Shown here: in pieces, positions 29,376 through 42,266 of the stretch
How the letters are laid out: each line of letters opens with the position of its first letter
Position numbering within the stretch: the first letter of the stretch is position 1
Assembly: GCF_007993815.1 (NCBI RefSeq)
Contig: NZ_VJWE01000011.1
Span: 682,001 to 746,000, forward strand
Direction of reading: 5' to 3'
DNA from: Acidovorax delafieldii
Lineage (GTDB): Bacteria > Pseudomonadota > Gammaproteobacteria > Burkholderiales > Burkholderiaceae_C
Length of the DNA stretch: 64,000 bases
Notes under the pieces: model-generated
The model's database searches: none
Seen by the model: only the letters and a program-made list of their open reading frames with translations
What the model was told of the DNA's origin: nothing
Position numbers and translations under genes: made by a program

Positions 29376-32300
29376 TTAGGAGCGTTCCAGCTCGATGTCC
29401 AGGCCCAGCGAACGGATTTCCTTGACCAGCACGTTGAACGATTCCGGCATGCCGGCTTCGATGGCGTGTTCGCCCTTGACGATGGACTCGTACACCTTTG
29501 TACGGCCCACGACGTCGTCGGACTTCACGGTCAGCATTTCCTGCAGCACGTAGGCGGCGCCGTAAGCTTCCAGCGCCCACACTTCCATTTCCCCGAAACG
29601 CTGGCCACCGAACTGCGCCTTACCACCCAGCGGCTGCTGCGTGACGAGCGAGTAAGGACCGGTCGAGCGGGCGTGCATCTTGTCGTCCACCAAGTGGTGC
29701 AGCTTCAGGTAGTGCATGTAGCCGATGGTGGTCGGGCGCTCAAAGCGCTCGCCCGTGCGGCCATCAAACAGATAAGCCTGTGTGCGGGTCGGTGTCAGGC
29801 CCTTGCGCTCAGCAATATCGTCCGGGTAGGCGATCTTGAGCATGTCCTTGATTTCTTCTTCCGAAGCACCATCAAACACGGGGGTAGCGTAAGGCACACC
29901 ACTCGTCAGGTTTTCCGCCATGGCCATCAGGTCGTCGTCGCTCAGTTGCGACAGGTCTTCCTTGCGGCCGCGCGAGTTGTACACCTCTTCGAGGAAGGTG
30001 CGCAGCTCGGACGCCTTGGCCTGCTCCTGGAGCATGTTGCCAATGCGCTGACCAATGCCCTTGCCAGCCCAGCCCAGGTGGACTTCCAGCACTTGGCCGA
30101 TGTTCATCCGCGAGGGCACGCCCAGCGGGTTCAGAACGATGTCGGCAGGGGTGCCGTCGGCCATGTAGGGCATGTCTTCGACCGGAACGATCTTGGACAC
30201 CACACCCTTGTTACCGTGGCGGCCGGCCATTTTGTCGCCAGGCTGCAGACGGCGCTTGACGGCCAGGTACACCTTGACCATCTTGAGCACGCCAGCAGGC
30301 AGCTCGTCGCCTTGCGTGAGCTTCTTGCGCTTTTCTTCAAAGGCCAGGTCGAAGCTGTGGCGCGTTTGCTCCAACGCGTTCTTGATGGATTCGAGCTGGG
30401 TGGCGACTTCGTCTTCCGCAGGGCGGATGTCGAACCAGTGGAACTTTTCGACGGAAGCCAGATAGGCCTTGTCGATCTTCGTGCCCTTGGCGAGCTTCTG
30501 TGGGCCGCCGTTGGCCACGCGGCCGGTCAGCAGCTTCTCGATACGATCAAAGGCGTCGGCCTCCACGATGCGCAGCTGGTCGTTCAGGTCCAGACGGAAG
30601 CGCTTGAGTTCATCGTCGATGATCTGCTGGGCGCGCTTGTCGCGCTGGATGCCTTCGCGGGTGAACACCTGCACGTCGATCACGGTGCCGGACGACCCCT
30701 GGTCCACGCGCAGCGACGTGTCCTTCACGTCGGAAGCCTTCTCGCCGAAGATGGCGCGCAGCAACTTCTCTTCAGGCGTGAGGGTGGTTTCGCCCTTGGG
30801 CGTGACCTTGCCGACCAGCGTGTCGCCGGGTTGCACTTCGGCGCCCACGTAGATGATGCCGGACTCGTCCAGACGGTTCAGTTGCTGTTCCGACAGGTTC
30901 GGAATGTCGCGTGTGATTTCTTCTGCACCCAGCTTCGTGTCGCGAGCCATGACCACCAACTCTTCGATGTGGATCGAGGTGTAGCGGTCTTCGGACACCA
31001 CGCGTTCGGAGATCAGGATCGAGTCTTCGAAGTTGTAGCCGTTCCAGGGCATGAACGCGATCAGCATGTTCTGGCCGATGGCGATTTCGCCAAAGTCCGT
31101 CGATGCACCGTCGGCCACGACGTCACCCTTGACCAGCTTGTCACCCTTCTTGACGATAGGACGCTGGTGGATGTTGGTGTTCTGGTTGGAACGCTGGTAC
31201 TTGATGAGGTTGTAGATGTCCACACCCACTTCACCGGCCACGGCTTCGTCGTCGTTCACGCGGACCACGATACGGGTGGCATCCACGTAATCCACGATAC
31301 CACCACGTGTAGCGGTCACCACGGTGCCCGAGTCCACAGCGGCCACGCGTTCAATGCCCGTACCGACCAGGGGCTTTTCAGGACGCAGCACAGGCACGGC
31401 CTGGCGCGACATGTTGGCGCCCATCAACGCGCGGTTCGCGTCATCGTGCTCCAGGAATGGCACCAGCGAGGCTGCCACCGACACGATCTGCGCGGGCGAC
31501 ACGTCCATGTACTGCACGCGATCTGCGCCGCACAGAATCGACTCACCCTTTTCACGGGCTGAGACCAGTTCGCCCGTCAGACGACCGTCCTTGTCGAGCT
31601 GCGCATTAGCCTGCGCAATCACGTATTTGCCTTCTTCGATCGCCGACAGATAGTCGATGTCGTTGGTCACCTTGCCGTCCACCACACGACGGTACGGGGT
31701 CTCAATGAAACCGTACTCGTTCAGGCGGGCGTACAGAGCCAGCGAGTTGATCAGACCAATGTTGGGACCTTCAGGCGTTTCGATAGGGCAGACGCGACCG
31801 TAGTGGGTCACGTGCACGTCACGCACTTCGAAGCCTGCACGTTCACGGGTCAGACCGCCTGGGCCGAGGGCAGATACACGACGCTTGTGCGTGATTTCCG
31901 CCAGCGGGTTGGTCTGGTCCATGAACTGTGACAGCTGCGACGCGCCGAAGAATTCCTTCAGCGCTGCCGAGATCGGCTTGCTGTTGATCAGGTCGTGGGG
32001 CATCAGCGGCTCTTGCTCGGCCTGACCCAGACGCTCCTTGACAGCCTTTTCGATACGCGCCAGGCCTGTGCGGTACTGGTTTTCGGCCAATTCGCCCACG
32101 CAGCGCACGCGGCGGTTGCCCAGGTGATCGATGTCATCGACTTCGCCGTTGCCGTTGCGCAGGTCCACCAGGATCTTGACCACGGCCAGGATGTCTTCGT
32201 TGGACAGCACCATAGGGCCGGTGGATTCGTCGCGGCCAATCTTGGCGTTGAACTTCATGCGGCCCACGCGCGACAGGTCGTACGTGTCGGGGTTGTAGAA

Positions 32301-33488
32301 CAGGCGCTGGAACAAGGCCTGCACGGCGTCTTCTGTCGGCGGCTCGCCGGGGCGCATCATGCGGTAGATGGCCACGCGGGCAGCGAACTCGTCCACCGTT
32401 TCATCGATACGCAGGGTCTGCGAGATGTAGGCGCCTTGGTCCAGTTCGTTCGTGTAGATGACCTGCAGGTCTTGCACGCCGGCAGTACGCAGCTTCTTGA
32501 GCAGCGCTTCGGTCAGTTCTTCATTGGCCTTGGCGATGATTTCGCCCGTGTCGGCGTCCACAATGTTACGAGCGACCACACGGCCAATCAGGAAGTCTTC
32601 TGGCACGCTGATGTGCGTGGTGCCAGACTGCTCCAGTTCGCGGGTGTGACGGGCCGTGACGCGCTTGTCCTTGGCCACAACCACCTTGCCCGACTTGTCG
32701 GTGATGTCGAAACGTGCCACTTCGCCACGCAGGCGCTCGGAGACAAACTCCATCTGCGCACCGCTGTCCATCAGACGGAAGTTGTCGTTGACGAAGAAGT
32801 TCGCCAGGATGGATTCGGGGTTCAGGCCGATGGCCTTGAGCAAAATCGTGACCGGCATCTTGCGGCGACGGTCCACGCGGAAGTACAGGATGTCCTTGGG
32901 GTCGAACTCGAAGTCGAGCCAGGAGCCGCGGTACGGGATGATCCGAGCCGAGAACAGCAGCTTGCCCGAGCTGTGGGTCTTGCCCTTGTCATGCTCGAAA
33001 AACACGCCTGGCGAACGGTGCAGCTGCGACACGATCACGCGCTCCGTGCCGTTGATGATGAACGAGCCCTTGTCGGTCATCAGGGGCACTTCACCCATGT
33101 AGACCTCTTGCTCCTTCACTTCCTTGACCACCTTGGACTGCGACGTCGAGGACTCGCGGTCATAGATGATCAGTTGCACCTTGGCGCGCACGGCCGAGGC
33201 GAACGTCAGACCACGGGTCTGGCATTCACGCACATCGAAGGCAGGCTTTGCCAGGTTGTACTCAATGAACTTCATCTCCACAAAACCGTTGTGGGAGACG
33301 ATGGGGAAGGCAGCGTCGAATGCAGCCTGAAGGCCTTCGATGGTTCTTTTCTGGGGTGCTGTATCTGCCTGCAGGAAAGCGGTGTATGCGTCCTTCTGCA
33401 TCTGCAGCAGATAAGGAACTTCGAGCACGCTATCGCGGGTGCCGAAACTTTTGCGAATTCGCTTGCGTTCGGTGTAGGAATAGGCCAT
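29376..33488 (-). CDS. rpoB: DNA-directed RNA polymerase subunit beta
   Basis: A 1,370-residue beta subunit. It begins [16 protein letters not shown] with GGAG upstream, while the longer frame from 33581 covers the rplL-rpoB spacer. The rifampicin-binding cluster is wild-type in appearance ([20 protein letters not shown], then [20 protein letters not shown]). The C-terminal [20 protein letters not shown] is conserved. It is separated from rplL by 266 bases containing two hairpins and is followed closely by rpoC. Confidence 0.99.
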   Translation of the reverse strand: MAYSYTERKRIRKSFGTRDSVLEVPYLLQMQKDAYTAFLQADTAPQKRTIEGLQAAFDAAFPIVSHNGFVEMKFIEYNLAKPAFDVRECQTRGLTFASAVRAKVQLIIYDRESSTSQSKVVKEVKEQEVYMGEVPLMTDKGSFIINGTERVIVSQLHRSPGVFFEHDKGKTHSSGKLLFSARIIPYRGSWLDFEFDPKDILYFRVDRRRKMPVTILLKAIGLNPESILANFFVNDNFRLMDSGAQMEFVSERLRGEVARFDITDKSGKVVVAKDKRVTARHTRELEQSGTTHISVPEDFLIGRVVARNIVDADTGEIIAKANEELTEALLKKLRTAGVQDLQVIYTNELDQGAYISQTLRIDETVDEFAARVAIYRMMRPGEPPTEDAVQALFQRLFYNPDTYDLSRVGRMKFNAKIGRDESTGPMVLSNEDILAVVKILVDLRNGNGEVDDIDHLGNRRVRCVGELAENQYRTGLARIEKAVKERLGQAEQEPLMPHDLINSKPISAALKEFFGASQLSQFMDQTNPLAEITHKRRVSALGPGGLTRERAGFEVRDVHVTHYGRVCPIETPEGPNIGLINSLALYARLNEYGFIETPYRRVVDGKVTNDIDYLSAIEEGKYVIAQANAQLDKDGRLTGELVSAREKGESILCGADRVQYMDVSPAQIVSVAASLVPFLEHDDANRALMGANMSRQAVPVLRPEKPLVGTGIERVAAVDSGTVVTATRGGIVDYVDATRIVVRVNDDEAVAGEVGVDIYNLIKYQRSNQNTNIHQRPIVKKGDKLVKGDVVADGASTDFGEIAIGQNMLIAFMPWNGYNFEDSILISERVVSEDRYTSIHIEELVVMARDTKLGAEEITRDIPNLSEQQLNRLDESGIIYVGAEVQPGDTLVGKVTPKGETTLTPEEKLLRAIFGEKASDVKDTSLRVDQGSSGTVIDVQVFTREGIQRDKRAQQIIDDELKRFRLDLNDQLRIVEADAFDRIEKLLTGRVANGGPQKLAKGTKIDKAYLASVEKFHWFDIRPAEDEVATQLESIKNALEQTRHSFDLAFEEKRKKLTQGDELPAGVLKMVKVYLAVKRRLQPGDKMAGRHGNKGVVSKIVPVEDMPYMADGTPADIVLNPLGVPSRMNIGQVLEVHLGWAGKGIGQRIGNMLQEQAKASELRTFLEEVYNSRGRKEDLSQLSDDDLMAMAENLTSGVPYATPVFDGASEEEIKDMLKIAYPDDIAERKGLTPTRTQAYLFDGRTGERFERPTTIGYMHYLKLHHLVDDKMHARSTGPYSLVTQQPLGGKAQFGGQRFGEMEVWALEAYGAAYVLQEMLTVKSDDVVGRTKVYESIVKGEHAIEAGMPESFNVLVKEIRSLGLDIELERS

Positions 33489-33685
33489 GAGATCTCCGGG
33501 CAAAGACATGAGTCCTGGGTCTTCGACGACTGACCCGCAAGGAGCGTGGTCCTTACGGGCTTGGCGGTTGGCCACTACCAACCATGGCGGACGGTGATGC
33601 GTTGCACATCACCCGAACCAAGGCGTCTTCTGCTGTCGGGGTTGTCAGAAGACACTCGAAAGCCTCGTTGCAGACGGGGCTTACG

Positions 33686-33738
33686 GGTGCTCTCTGAAAG
33701 CACCAAAGGCTGGAGGCCCTTTGAGGAGCACTCCAGCC
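33686..33738 (-). promoter_or_regulatory. Hairpins in the rplL-rpoB spacer (probable attenuator or processing region)
   Basis: Two stems lie downstream of rplL: GGCTGGAG/CTCCAGCC (33708-33738) and GGTGCT/AGCACC (33686-33704). T tracts are short, so termination would be partial. In E. coli this spacer attenuates transcription and is cut by RNase III; the same role here is inferred from position. Confidence 0.5.
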
Positions 33739-33754
33739 CTTGAGCAAGACCGAA

Positions 33755-34132
<378 letters not shown>

Positions 34133-34172
34133 TTTGATTTCCTAACAATTGTGTTGGTTGACTGCCCAGCTA

Positions 34173-34697
34173 TCAAGCTGCTGCAGGTTCGGCGGCCGGT
34201 GCGGCTGCGCCTTCGCCTTTTTTCGCCGCCAGTGCGCCCAGCACAACGGCTGTACGCGACATGGGGGACATAAGCAAGCCACAAATCTGAGCCAGCAGAA
34301 CTTCCTTGGAAGGAATGTTGGCCAGTTGCTTCACGCCGTTGACGTCCAGGGCTTTACCACCGAAAGCGCCACCGCGAATCACCAACTTGTCGTTGGTCTT
34401 CGCAAAGTCAGCCACCACTTTCGCGGCAGCCACGGCGTCTTCGGAGAAGCCATAGATCAGGGGACCGGTCATCTGGTCTGCCACCACGTCAAACTGGCTG
34501 CCTGCCACAGCACGGCGGGCCAGGGTGTTCTTCAGAACACTCAGGCTCACACCCTTGCTGCGAGCATCAACGCGCAGTTTGGTCATGTCGGCGACCGTGA
34601 TGCCACGGTATTCCGCGATCACAAGCGTTTGAGCTTTAGCGGCGAGGCTGGTCACTTCACTGATGACCGCTTCTTTCTCACTGCGATTAAGACTCAA
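34173..34697 (-). CDS. rplJ: 50S ribosomal protein L10
   Basis: A 174-residue protein that anchors L7/L12 to the ribosome. It begins [20 protein letters not shown] and contains [15 protein letters not shown] and [16 protein letters not shown]. The C-terminal tail is alanine-rich and is the L12-binding helix region. In E. coli the L10-L12 complex represses its own message through the leader upstream of rplJ; the 241-base leader here has room for the same control. Confidence 0.98.
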   Translation of the reverse strand: MSLNRSEKEAVISEVTSLAAKAQTLVIAEYRGITVADMTKLRVDARSKGVSLSVLKNTLARRAVAGSQFDVVADQMTGPLIYGFSEDAVAAAKVVADFAKTNDKLVIRGGAFGGKALDVNGVKQLANIPSKEVLLAQICGLLMSPMSRTAVVLGALAAKKGEGAAAPAAEPAAA

Positions 34698-34938
34698 GGT
34701 CTACTCCTTAAATTGCGCACTCAGGCTTGCACCCTCCTGCGCGCTCTTGTTGCAGCGACCAACTGTTTCGGAACGAATTCCATCTGCAGCGGGATCGCCA
34801 TCTGCGTTGGCCCCGCAAGGGGATTAAGTGCGGCGAACCACACACCAACGGTCTTGGATGGCCTGCAGGCAGGTATTGCACCACCCACAGCCCACCACAT
34901 CAGGCCCTTTGAAAAAGGCCCGAAGATTTCAATCGCAA
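34698..34938 (-). promoter_or_regulatory. rplA-rplJ spacer, probable rplJ leader
   Basis: 241 bases between rplA and rplJ without a credible reading frame. It begins after rplA with an imperfect GGCC-containing hairpin (about 34902-34921) and ends with a purine-rich stretch before rplJ. By analogy with E. coli it is where L10 would bind its message. I cannot fold it reliably by eye, and no promoter was assigned. Confidence 0.4.
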
Positions 34939-35634
34939 TTACGCTGCGATGGATTGCGTATCCACGCGGACGCCAACGCCCATCGTGGAGGACACAGCGA
35001 CCTTGCGCAGGTACAGACCCTTGCTCGAAGCTGGCTTGGCCTTGTTCAGTGCATCGATCAGCGCAGCCAGGTTGCCTTGCAGCTTTTCGTTGTCGAACGA
35101 ACGGCGGCCAATGGTGCTGTGCACGATACCGGCCTTGTCCACGCGGAATTGCACCTGACCAGCCTTGGCGTTCTTCACAGCCGTGGCAACGTCAGGAGTC
35201 ACGGTGCCAACCTTGGGGTTAGGCATCAGACCACGAGGGCCCAGAATCTGGCCCAGCGTACCCACAACGCGCATAGCGTCGGGGGCAGCAATCACCACGT
35301 CGAAAGGCATGTCACCAGCCTTGACCATGGCAGCCAGGTCGTCCATGCCAACGATGTCAGCACCCGCAGCCTTGGCTTCTTCCGCTTTGGCGCCTTGTGC
35401 AAACACAGCGACACGGGTCGTCTTGCCAGTGCCATTGGGCAGCACCACGGCGCCACGCACCACTTGGTCCGACTTCTTGGCATCGATGCCCAGTTGCACT
35501 GCCACGTCGATGGATTCATCGAACTTGGCCGTTGCACCTTCTTTCACGAGCGCCACTGCGTCTGCAAAAGCGTACAGCTTGGTGCTGTCAACCTTGCCCT
35601 GCAGGGCCTTTTGCTTTTTCGTCAACTTGGCCAT
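34939..35634 (-). CDS. rplA: 50S ribosomal protein L1
   Basis: A 231-residue two-domain L1 protein. It begins [20 protein letters not shown], with the conserved [39 protein letters not shown] and [17 protein letters not shown]. It binds 23S rRNA at the L1 stalk and in many bacteria represses the rplK-rplA message. It begins immediately after rplK, with adjacent stop and start, so the two are translationally coupled. Confidence 0.98.
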   Translation of the reverse strand: MAKLTKKQKALQGKVDSTKLYAFADAVALVKEGATAKFDESIDVAVQLGIDAKKSDQVVRGAVVLPNGTGKTTRVAVFAQGAKAEEAKAAGADIVGMDDLAAMVKAGDMPFDVVIAAPDAMRVVGTLGQILGPRGLMPNPKVGTVTPDVATAVKNAKAGQVQFRVDKAGIVHSTIGRRSFDNEKLQGNLAALIDALNKAKPASSKGLYLRKVAVSSTMGVGVRVDTQSIAA

Positions 35635-36066
35635 TTACAAACCCTCCACCGTCACGCCCATCGAGCGTGCGGAACCAGCCAGCGTACGGACAGCAGCGTC
35701 AACGTTGGCGGCGTTCATGTCCTTCATCTTGGTCTTGGCGATCTCTTCGAGCTGTTCGCGCGTGATCTTGCCAACCTTGGTCTTCAGAGCATTGGAAGAA
35801 CCCTTTTCGAGCTTGATGGCCTTCTTGATCAGAGTCGTCGCAGGCGGCGTCTTGATGATGAAGGTAAAGCTCTTGTCTGCAAACGCCGTGATGACCACGG
35901 GCAGTGGCAGACCTGGCTCCACACCTTGGGTCTGCGCATTGAATGCCTTGCAGAACTCCATGATGTTGAGGCCACGTTGACCCAGTGCTGGGCCGATCGG
36001 TGGGGATGGATTGGCCTTACCAGCTGGAACTTGCAGCTTGATAAAACCGACGATTTTTTTCGCCAT
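35635..36066 (-). CDS. rplK: 50S ribosomal protein L11
   Basis: A 143-residue protein of the GTPase-associated centre. It has [40 protein letters not shown] and a C-terminal RNA-binding domain with [20 protein letters not shown] ending ([16 protein letters not shown]). Two prolines of the thiopeptide-binding face (SPPIGPALG) are intact. It is first in the rplKAJL-rpoBC series, separated from nusG by 160 bases that hold a hairpin. Confidence 0.98.
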   Translation of the reverse strand: MAKKIVGFIKLQVPAGKANPSPPIGPALGQRGLNIMEFCKAFNAQTQGVEPGLPLPVVITAFADKSFTFIIKTPPATTLIKKAIKLEKGSSNALKTKVGKITREQLEEIAKTKMKDMNAANVDAAVRTLAGSARSMGVTVEGL

Positions 36067-36188
36067 GCTTTACTCCTGACGGGTCATAACGCTTGTGTTG
36101 CACCATGCAACCACCAGCTCCCCGGGTTAACGACTCACTGTGACGACATCCGCACCGAGCCGAAAAGTGCGGCGTCCAAAATCATTGC

Positions 36189-36210
36189 CCTGACTGCCGA
36201 GGCAGTCAGG
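36189..36210 (-). other. Perfect hairpin between nusG and rplK
   Basis: CCTGACTGC/GCAGTCAGG with a four-base loop, about 17 bases after the nusG stop. There is no T tract, so it is more likely a processing or stabilising stem than a strong terminator. Confidence 0.5.
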
Positions 36211-36226
36211 CTTGTGATCGACAGAT

Positions 36227-36823
36227 TTATGTCTTTTCGACCTGTCCGAACTCCAACTCCACAGGGGTCGAGCGACCGAAAATCATCACAGAGACGCGCA
36301 CGCGACTCTTTTCGTAATTGACTTCCTCGACAGAGCCATTGAAGTCCGTGAAAGGACCTTCCTTGACGCGCACCAACTCGCCCACCATGAACTCGATCTT
36401 GTGGCGTGGTTTGTCGGTGCCTTCCTGCATCTGGCTGACGATCTTTTGTACTTCGTCTTCCGAGATGGGTGCAGGCCTGTTCTTGGCGCCGCCCACGAAA
36501 CCTGTGACCTTGTTGGTGTGCTTCACCAAGTGCCAGGTATCGTCATCCATCACCATCTCAACGAACACATAGCCAGGGAACAAGCGACGCTCCGTCGTCT
36601 TGCGTTGACCGTTCTTCATTTCCACGACTTCTTCGGTCGGCACCAAGATCCGACCAAATTTGTCTTGCATGCCAGAACGGCCGATGCGCTCCTGAATGTT
36701 GCGTTCGACCGCTTTTTCCATGCCTGAATAGGCATGGACAATGTACCAGCGCAGGTCTGGATTGGCCGAGGCAGAAGCGCCTGCAGGAGCTTGTGCTCCC
36801 GTGATTTCCGCAGCGGTCGTCAT
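36227..36823 (-). CDS. nusG: Transcription termination/antitermination factor NusG
   Basis: A 198-residue NusG. The N-terminal domain that binds RNA polymerase is recognised by [20 protein letters not shown] and [20 protein letters not shown]. The C-terminal KOW domain has [20 protein letters not shown]. It links RNA polymerase to Rho or to the ribosome. I chose the ATG at 36823, which overlaps the secE stop as ATGA; the longer frame would run over secE. The first 25 residues are an alanine-rich extension common in Burkholderiales. Confidence 0.97.
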   Translation of the reverse strand: MTTAAEITGAQAPAGASASANPDLRWYIVHAYSGMEKAVERNIQERIGRSGMQDKFGRILVPTEEVVEMKNGQRKTTERRLFPGYVFVEMVMDDDTWHLVKHTNKVTGFVGGAKNRPAPISEDEVQKIVSQMQEGTDKPRHKIEFMVGELVRVKEGPFTDFNGSVEEVNYEKSRVRVSVMIFGRSTPVELEFGQVEKT

Positions 36824-37206
36824 GACTTTCTCCAACCCAAAATCAAGTCGTACAAGACCCACTCCAGCGTCTTGTCCGTGAACCACAGAAAAAGCGCCAT
36901 GATGACCACAAAGGCAAACACATAGGCCGTCATCTGCAAGGTTTCCTTGCGCGTAGGCCAGACCACCTTTTTCACTTCGCGCCATGCGTCTTTGGCAAAC
37001 GCGACGAATTGACGCCCCGATTCCGACACCAAAAACACCGCCGCAGCCGCAACCAGCCCGACGATCAATGCCGCCCACTGCACGACAGCGCCTTGCTTGC
37101 TCAACAAATAAAAGCCCGCAACGGAGGCAATGACCAACGCCACTACCGCTGCGAGCTTGGCCTTGTCTGCGCCTGTATTGACTGTTTCAACCTGTGAAGT
37201 GGCCAT
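36820..37206 (-). CDS. secE: Preprotein translocase subunit SecE
   Basis: A 128-residue SecE with three membrane segments (about 18-38, 43-62 and 97-118), as in E. coli rather than the short one-helix form. The conserved cytoplasmic amphipathic helix and last segment are seen in [20 protein letters not shown]. It clamps SecY in the translocon. AGGA lies before the ATG. It follows tRNA-Trp by 91 bases and overlaps nusG by four. Confidence 0.96.
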   Translation of the reverse strand: MATSQVETVNTGADKAKLAAVVALVIASVAGFYLLSKQGAVVQWAALIVGLVAAAAVFLVSESGRQFVAFAKDAWREVKKVVWPTRKETLQMTAYVFAFVVIMALFLWFTDKTLEWVLYDLILGWRKS

Positions 37207-37255
37207 CTTTGAGTATTTCCTGCTTCCTAGTCACGGCATCACTTAAGACACCGAA

Positions 37256-37276
37256 GCCCGCCAGGGTCTGGCGGGC
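37256..37276. other. Symmetric hairpin between tRNA-Trp and secE
   Basis: GCCCGCCAG/CTGGCGGGC with a three-base loop. No T run follows in the leftward direction. It may define the 3' processing side of the tuf-tRNA transcript or give partial termination before secE. Confidence 0.5.
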
Positions 37277-37297
37277 TTGTTGGGGGCCACATTCAAG

Positions 37298-37373
37298 TGG
37301 CAGGGGCAGTAGGAATCGAACCTACAACCTTCGGTTTTGGAGACCGACGCTCTGCCAATTGAGCTATACCCCT
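37298..37373 (-). tRNA. trpT: tRNA-Trp (CCA)
   Basis: A 76-base cloverleaf with encoded CCA. The anticodon loop is CTCCAAA, the anticodon stem TCGGT/ACCGA, and the acceptor AGGGGTA/TGCCCCT pairs fully with one G-U. It lies 15 bases downstream of tuf, the common betaproteobacterial tuf-trpT-secE order, and is probably processed from the tuf transcript. Confidence 0.97.
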
Positions 37374-37388
37374 GTATACCTTGCTTGA

Positions 37389-38579
<1,191 letters not shown>

Positions 38580-38680
38580 TTCAATTCTCCAAAGAGCAAT
38601 CCCTGTGTAGTGGTTTTACGTCTGCATCTGGTTGCTGATTCACTCCGCACAGGGAACAGAGTGGCACCGGATCGCAGACA

Positions 38681-38710
38681 AAACAAAGCCCGGACCAAAA
38701 GGGCCCGGGC
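38681..38710 (-). terminator. Terminator between fusA and tuf
   Basis: GCCCGG/CCGGGC stem with an interior CC/GG extension and loop CTTTTGG, followed leftward by TTTGTTTTGT. It lies 12 bases after the fusA stop and separates fusA from tuf. Confidence 0.8.
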
Positions 38711-38721
38711 GAAGTGCTTAC

Positions 38722-40824
38722 TTACTTGGCGCGCGCTGCCATGATGGCTTCAGACACGTTGCGAGGGGCTTCGCTGTAGTGCTTGAATTCCATCGTGTAG
38801 GTAGCGCGACCTTGCGACATGGAGCGCAGGGTCGTGGAGTAGCCGAACATTTCGGACAGGGGCACTTCGGCCTTGATGGCCTTGCCACCGCCTGGGATGT
38901 CGTCCATGCCCTGCACCATGCCGCGGCGGCTGGACAGGTCGCCCATCACGTTGCCGGCGTAGTCTTCAGGCGTTTCCACTTCCACGGCCATCATGGGTTC
39001 CAGAATGACCGGACCGGCCTTCTTGCAGCCTTCCTTGAAGCCGAAGATGGCAGCCATCTTGAACGCCAGTTCGTTCGAGTCCACATCGTGGTACGAACCG
39101 AAGTGCAGCGTGACCTTGACGTCCACCACGGGGTAACCGGCCAGCACGCCTTGCGTGACGGCTTCGTTGAAACCCTTTTCCACGGCCGGGATGAATTCAC
39201 GAGGCACCACACCGCCCTTGATGGCATCGACGAACTCGTTGCCCTTGCCGGCTTCGTTGGGTTCGATCTTGAGCACAACGTGGCCGTATTGGCCCTTACC
39301 GCCAGACTGGCGCACGAACTTGCCTTCGGCTTCTTCCACCGTCTTGCGGATGGTTTCGCGGTAAGCAACCTGGGGCTTGCCCACGTTGGCTTCCACGCCG
39401 AATTCACGCTTCATGCGGTCCACGATGATTTCCAGGTGCAGCTCGCCCATGCCGGCGATCAGCGTCTGGCCCGATTCTTCATCGGTCTTCACGCGGAACG
39501 ATGGATCTTCTGCAGCCAGGCGCTGCAGAGCGATGCCCATCTTTTCCTGGTCGGCCTTGGTCTTGGGTTCCACGGCCTGGGTGATCACAGGCTCAGGGAA
39601 CACCATGCGCTCCAGAATGATCTGGGAATCGAGATCACTCAGCGTTTCACCGGTGGTCACGTCCTTCAGGCCCACACAGGCAGCAATGTCGCCAGCGCGG
39701 ATTTCTTCGACTTCCTGACGCTCGTTGGCGTGCATCTGCACGATACGGCCGATACGTTCTTTCTTGCCCTTGATCGGGTTGTAAACGGTGTCACCCTTGC
39801 TCAGCACGCCGGAGTACACGCGCACGAAGGTCAACTGGCCCACGAAGGGGTCAGTCATCAGCTTGAATGCCAGGGCCGAGAACTTCTCGTTGTCATCCGC
39901 CTTGCGGGTGACTGGGTTTTCGTCTTCGTCCGTGCCCGTCACATCAGGAATGTCCGTCGGTGCTGGCAGGTAGTCAATCACGGCGTCCAGCATGCGCTGC
40001 ACGCCCTTGTTCTTGAACGCGGTGCCACACAGCATGGGATGGATTTCCGTGGCGATGGTGCGCGTACGCAGGCCGAACTTGATTTCGGCTTCGGAGAGGT
40101 CGCCCTCTTCCAGGTACTTGTTCATCAGCTCTTCAGAGGCTTCGGCAGCAGCTTCCACCATCTTTTCACGCCATTCCTTGGCGGATTCCACCAGGTCAGC
40201 CGGGATTTCTTCGTAGCTGAACTTCATGCCCTGCGACGCTTCATCCCACAGGATGGCCTTCATCTTGAGCAGATCGACCACGCCGGTGAACTTGTCTTCG
40301 GCACCGATCGGGATCACCACGGGCACGGGGTTGGCCTTCAGGCGCAGCTTCATCTGGTCATAGACCTTGAAGAAGTTGGCACCGGTACGGTCCATCTTGT
40401 TCACAAAGGCCAGACGAGGCACCTTGTACTTGTTGGCCTGGCGCCAAACGGTTTCCGACTGGGGCTGCACGCCACCCACAGCGCAATACACCATGCAGGC
40501 GCCGTCGAGCACGCGCATCGAACGCTCCACTTCGATCGTGAAGTCCACGTGGCCGGGGGTGTCGATGATGTTGAAGCGGTGCTCTTCGTAAGAGTTGTCC
40601 ATGCCTTTCCAGAAGCAGGTCGTGGCAGCGGACGTGATCGTGATGCCACGCTCTTGTTCCTGCTCCATCCAGTCCATGGTGGCAGCGCCATCGTGCACTT
40701 CACCAATCTTGTGGCTCACGCCCGTGTAGAACAGGATACGTTCGGTGGTCGTGGTCTTGCCAGCGTCAATGTGGGCCGAGATACCGATATTGCGGTAGCG
40801 CTCGATGGGAGTCTTGCGAGCCAT
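38722..40824 (-). CDS. fusA: Translation elongation factor EF-G
   Basis: A 700-residue translocase GTPase. It begins [20 protein letters not shown] with G1 [10 protein letters not shown]2 and G3 are seen as [15 protein letters not shown] and IDTPGHVDF, and G4 as [10 protein letters not shown]. The four further domains are intact to the C terminus ([20 protein letters not shown]). The ATG at 40824 is the family start; the frame continues upstream without similarity. It follows rpsG by 151 bases. Confidence 0.99.
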   Translation of the reverse strand: MARKTPIERYRNIGISAHIDAGKTTTTERILFYTGVSHKIGEVHDGAATMDWMEQEQERGITITSAATTCFWKGMDNSYEEHRFNIIDTPGHVDFTIEVERSMRVLDGACMVYCAVGGVQPQSETVWRQANKYKVPRLAFVNKMDRTGANFFKVYDQMKLRLKANPVPVVIPIGAEDKFTGVVDLLKMKAILWDEASQGMKFSYEEIPADLVESAKEWREKMVEAAAEASEELMNKYLEEGDLSEAEIKFGLRTRTIATEIHPMLCGTAFKNKGVQRMLDAVIDYLPAPTDIPDVTGTDEDENPVTRKADDNEKFSALAFKLMTDPFVGQLTFVRVYSGVLSKGDTVYNPIKGKKERIGRIVQMHANERQEVEEIRAGDIAACVGLKDVTTGETLSDLDSQIILERMVFPEPVITQAVEPKTKADQEKMGIALQRLAAEDPSFRVKTDEESGQTLIAGMGELHLEIIVDRMKREFGVEANVGKPQVAYRETIRKTVEEAEGKFVRQSGGKGQYGHVVLKIEPNEAGKGNEFVDAIKGGVVPREFIPAVEKGFNEAVTQGVLAGYPVVDVKVTLHFGSYHDVDSNELAFKMAAIFGFKEGCKKAGPVILEPMMAVEVETPEDYAGNVMGDLSSRRGMVQGMDDIPGGGKAIKAEVPLSEMFGYSTTLRSMSQGRATYTMEFKHYSEAPRNVSEAIMAARAK

Positions 40825-40916
40825 GGTGGATCCTTGGATGGGTCGTGTTATTCGGGGGACGGGGCGACCATTGTGGCGCTGCAACCCGTCAATTTTGTGA
40901 CCACCTCAATCGCCAC

Positions 40917-40946
40917 AAGGCTGCAGGCAAAAATGCTTGCAGCCTT
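40917..40946 (-). other. Hairpin in the rpsG-fusA spacer
   Basis: AAGGCTGCA/TGCAGCCTT stem with a twelve-base loop, 30 bases after the rpsG stop. No T tract follows, so a processing or mRNA-stability role is more likely than termination. Confidence 0.45.
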
Positions 40947-40975
40947 GCGTCTGGCGACGAGGAAAGGTCGTCGAT

Positions 40976-41449
40976 TTAGAAGCGGAAGTGGCTGAATGCC
41001 TTGTTGGCTTCGGCCATACGGTGCACTTCGTCACGCTTCTTCATGGCGCCGCCACGGCCTTCGGTGGCTTCCAGCAGTTCGTTGGCCAGGCGTTGGGCCA
41101 TCGACTTTTCACCACGCTTGCGGGCGGCTTCCTTGATCCAGCGCATGGACAGGGCCAAACGACGGACAGGGCGCACTTCCACGGGCACTTGGTAGTTGGC
41201 ACCGCCCACGCGGCGGGACTTCACTTCCACCATGGGCTTCACGTTGTTGATGGCAACGGTAAAGGCTTCCAGAGGGTCCTTATCGGGGTGCTTCTTCTCG
41301 ATCAGTTCCAGGGCGCCGTAAATGATGCGCTCTGCAACTGCCTTCTTGCCGCCTTCCATGATCACGTTCATGAATTTGGACAGCTCTACATTGCCGAACT
41401 TGGGATCCGGCAGGATTTCACGTTTGGGGACTTCGCGACGACGTGGCAT
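40976..41449 (-). CDS. rpsG: 30S ribosomal protein S7
   Basis: A 157-residue S7, the primary binder of the 16S rRNA 3' major domain. It begins [20 protein letters not shown] and shows VTKFMNVIM-like [40 protein letters not shown] and [20 protein letters not shown]. In E. coli S7 represses its own operon by binding the rpsL-rpsG spacer. The 175-base spacer here could do the same, but no structure was recognised. Confidence 0.98.
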   Translation of the reverse strand: MPRRREVPKREILPDPKFGNVELSKFMNVIMEGGKKAVAERIIYGALELIEKKHPDKDPLEAFTVAINNVKPMVEVKSRRVGGANYQVPVEVRPVRRLALSMRWIKEAARKRGEKSMAQRLANELLEATEGRGGAMKKRDEVHRMAEANKAFSHFRF

Positions 41450-41624
41450 TTTTTACCTCTATCTTTGCTTCAGTTGGCATCTTTTCAGACACCGCGAGAG
41501 CCAATCTCTGGACTCCCACTTACTCGACCCGCGCAGAACACCTGCGTTTGGGGTCACTACGCTGCACTTCCGCGCCACGCGGAAAAACAGCACCGAAAAT
41601 TCTTCAGACCGAAAGGGCCAGGGC

Positions 41625-42002
41625 TTACTTGGCCTTTGGCTTCTTCGCGCCGTACTTGGAGCGGGCTTGCTTGCGGTCTTTCACGCCTTGCAAGTCCAGC
41701 GAGCCACGCACGATGTGGTAACGCACACCGGGCAAGTCCTTCACACGACCGCCGCGAACCAGCACCACGCTGTGTTCCTGCAGGTTGTGGCCTTCACCGC
41801 CGATGTAGGAGATCACCTCAAAACCGTTGGTCAGGCGCACCTTGGCGACCTTACGCAGAGCGGAGTTAGGCTTCTTAGGCGTCGTGGTGTACACACGGGT
41901 GCACACGCCACGGCGCTGTGGAGAGTTTTCCATCGCAGGGCTCTTGGACTTGGTCTTTTCGACCTCGCGCCCCTGACGGACCAGTTGATTAATGGTTGGC
42001 AT
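41625..42002 (-). CDS. rpsL: 30S ribosomal protein S12
   Basis: A 125-residue S12 of the decoding centre. It begins [20 protein letters not shown] and has [20 protein letters not shown]. Lysine is kept at position 43, the usual site of streptomycin-resistance changes, so the sequence looks drug-sensitive there. It is the first gene of the str operon, with a good sigma-70-type promoter about 75 bases upstream. Confidence 0.98.
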   Translation of the reverse strand: MPTINQLVRQGREVEKTKSKSPAMENSPQRRGVCTRVYTTTPKKPNSALRKVAKVRLTNGFEVISYIGGEGHNLQEHSVVLVRGGRVKDLPGVRYHIVRGSLDLQGVKDRKQARSKYGAKKPKAK

Positions 42003-42079
42003 GAAATACGTCCCTAAACGTGAATTTGCTTCGTGAAAGCGAAAACGTGAATCCCTTCGGAAATTCCGAAAAGCCTTCT

Positions 42080-42108
42080 AATGTAGCAGGATGCCCCCTG
42101 AAAGGCAA
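42080..42108 (-). promoter_or_regulatory. Predicted sigma-70 promoter of the rpsL-rpsG-fusA operon
   Basis: TTGCCT (42103-42108) and TACATT (42080-42085) on the leftward strand are separated by 17 bases, giving a leader of about 70 bases before rpsL. Confidence 0.65.
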
Positions 42109-42186
42109 GCCCACTGCGGCTTGCAGCAGTTTCTGACACCTGCAGCCATCCCGGTGATCTGACAGGAACTGGCCGCAAAAGGAGCG

Positions 42187-42215
42187 AAAAACAGGCCCGA
42201 CATATGCCGGACCTG
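42187..42215 (-). terminator. Terminator after dacA
   Basis: A ten-base-pair stem CAGGTCCGGC/GTCGGGCCTG with loop ATAT, followed leftward by TTTTTC. It separates dacA from the str promoter. Confidence 0.85.
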
Positions 42216-42266
42216 CGCAGCCAGCTATGGTTTCAGAAGTGGTTCGCCACCTTCTGCAAGGCAGCG

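Noticed and set aside
34902..34921. Strong terminator between rplA and rplJ
   Set aside because: The GGCC-containing stem is imperfect and has no T run, and the genes are normally co-transcribed; recorded only as part of the leader.
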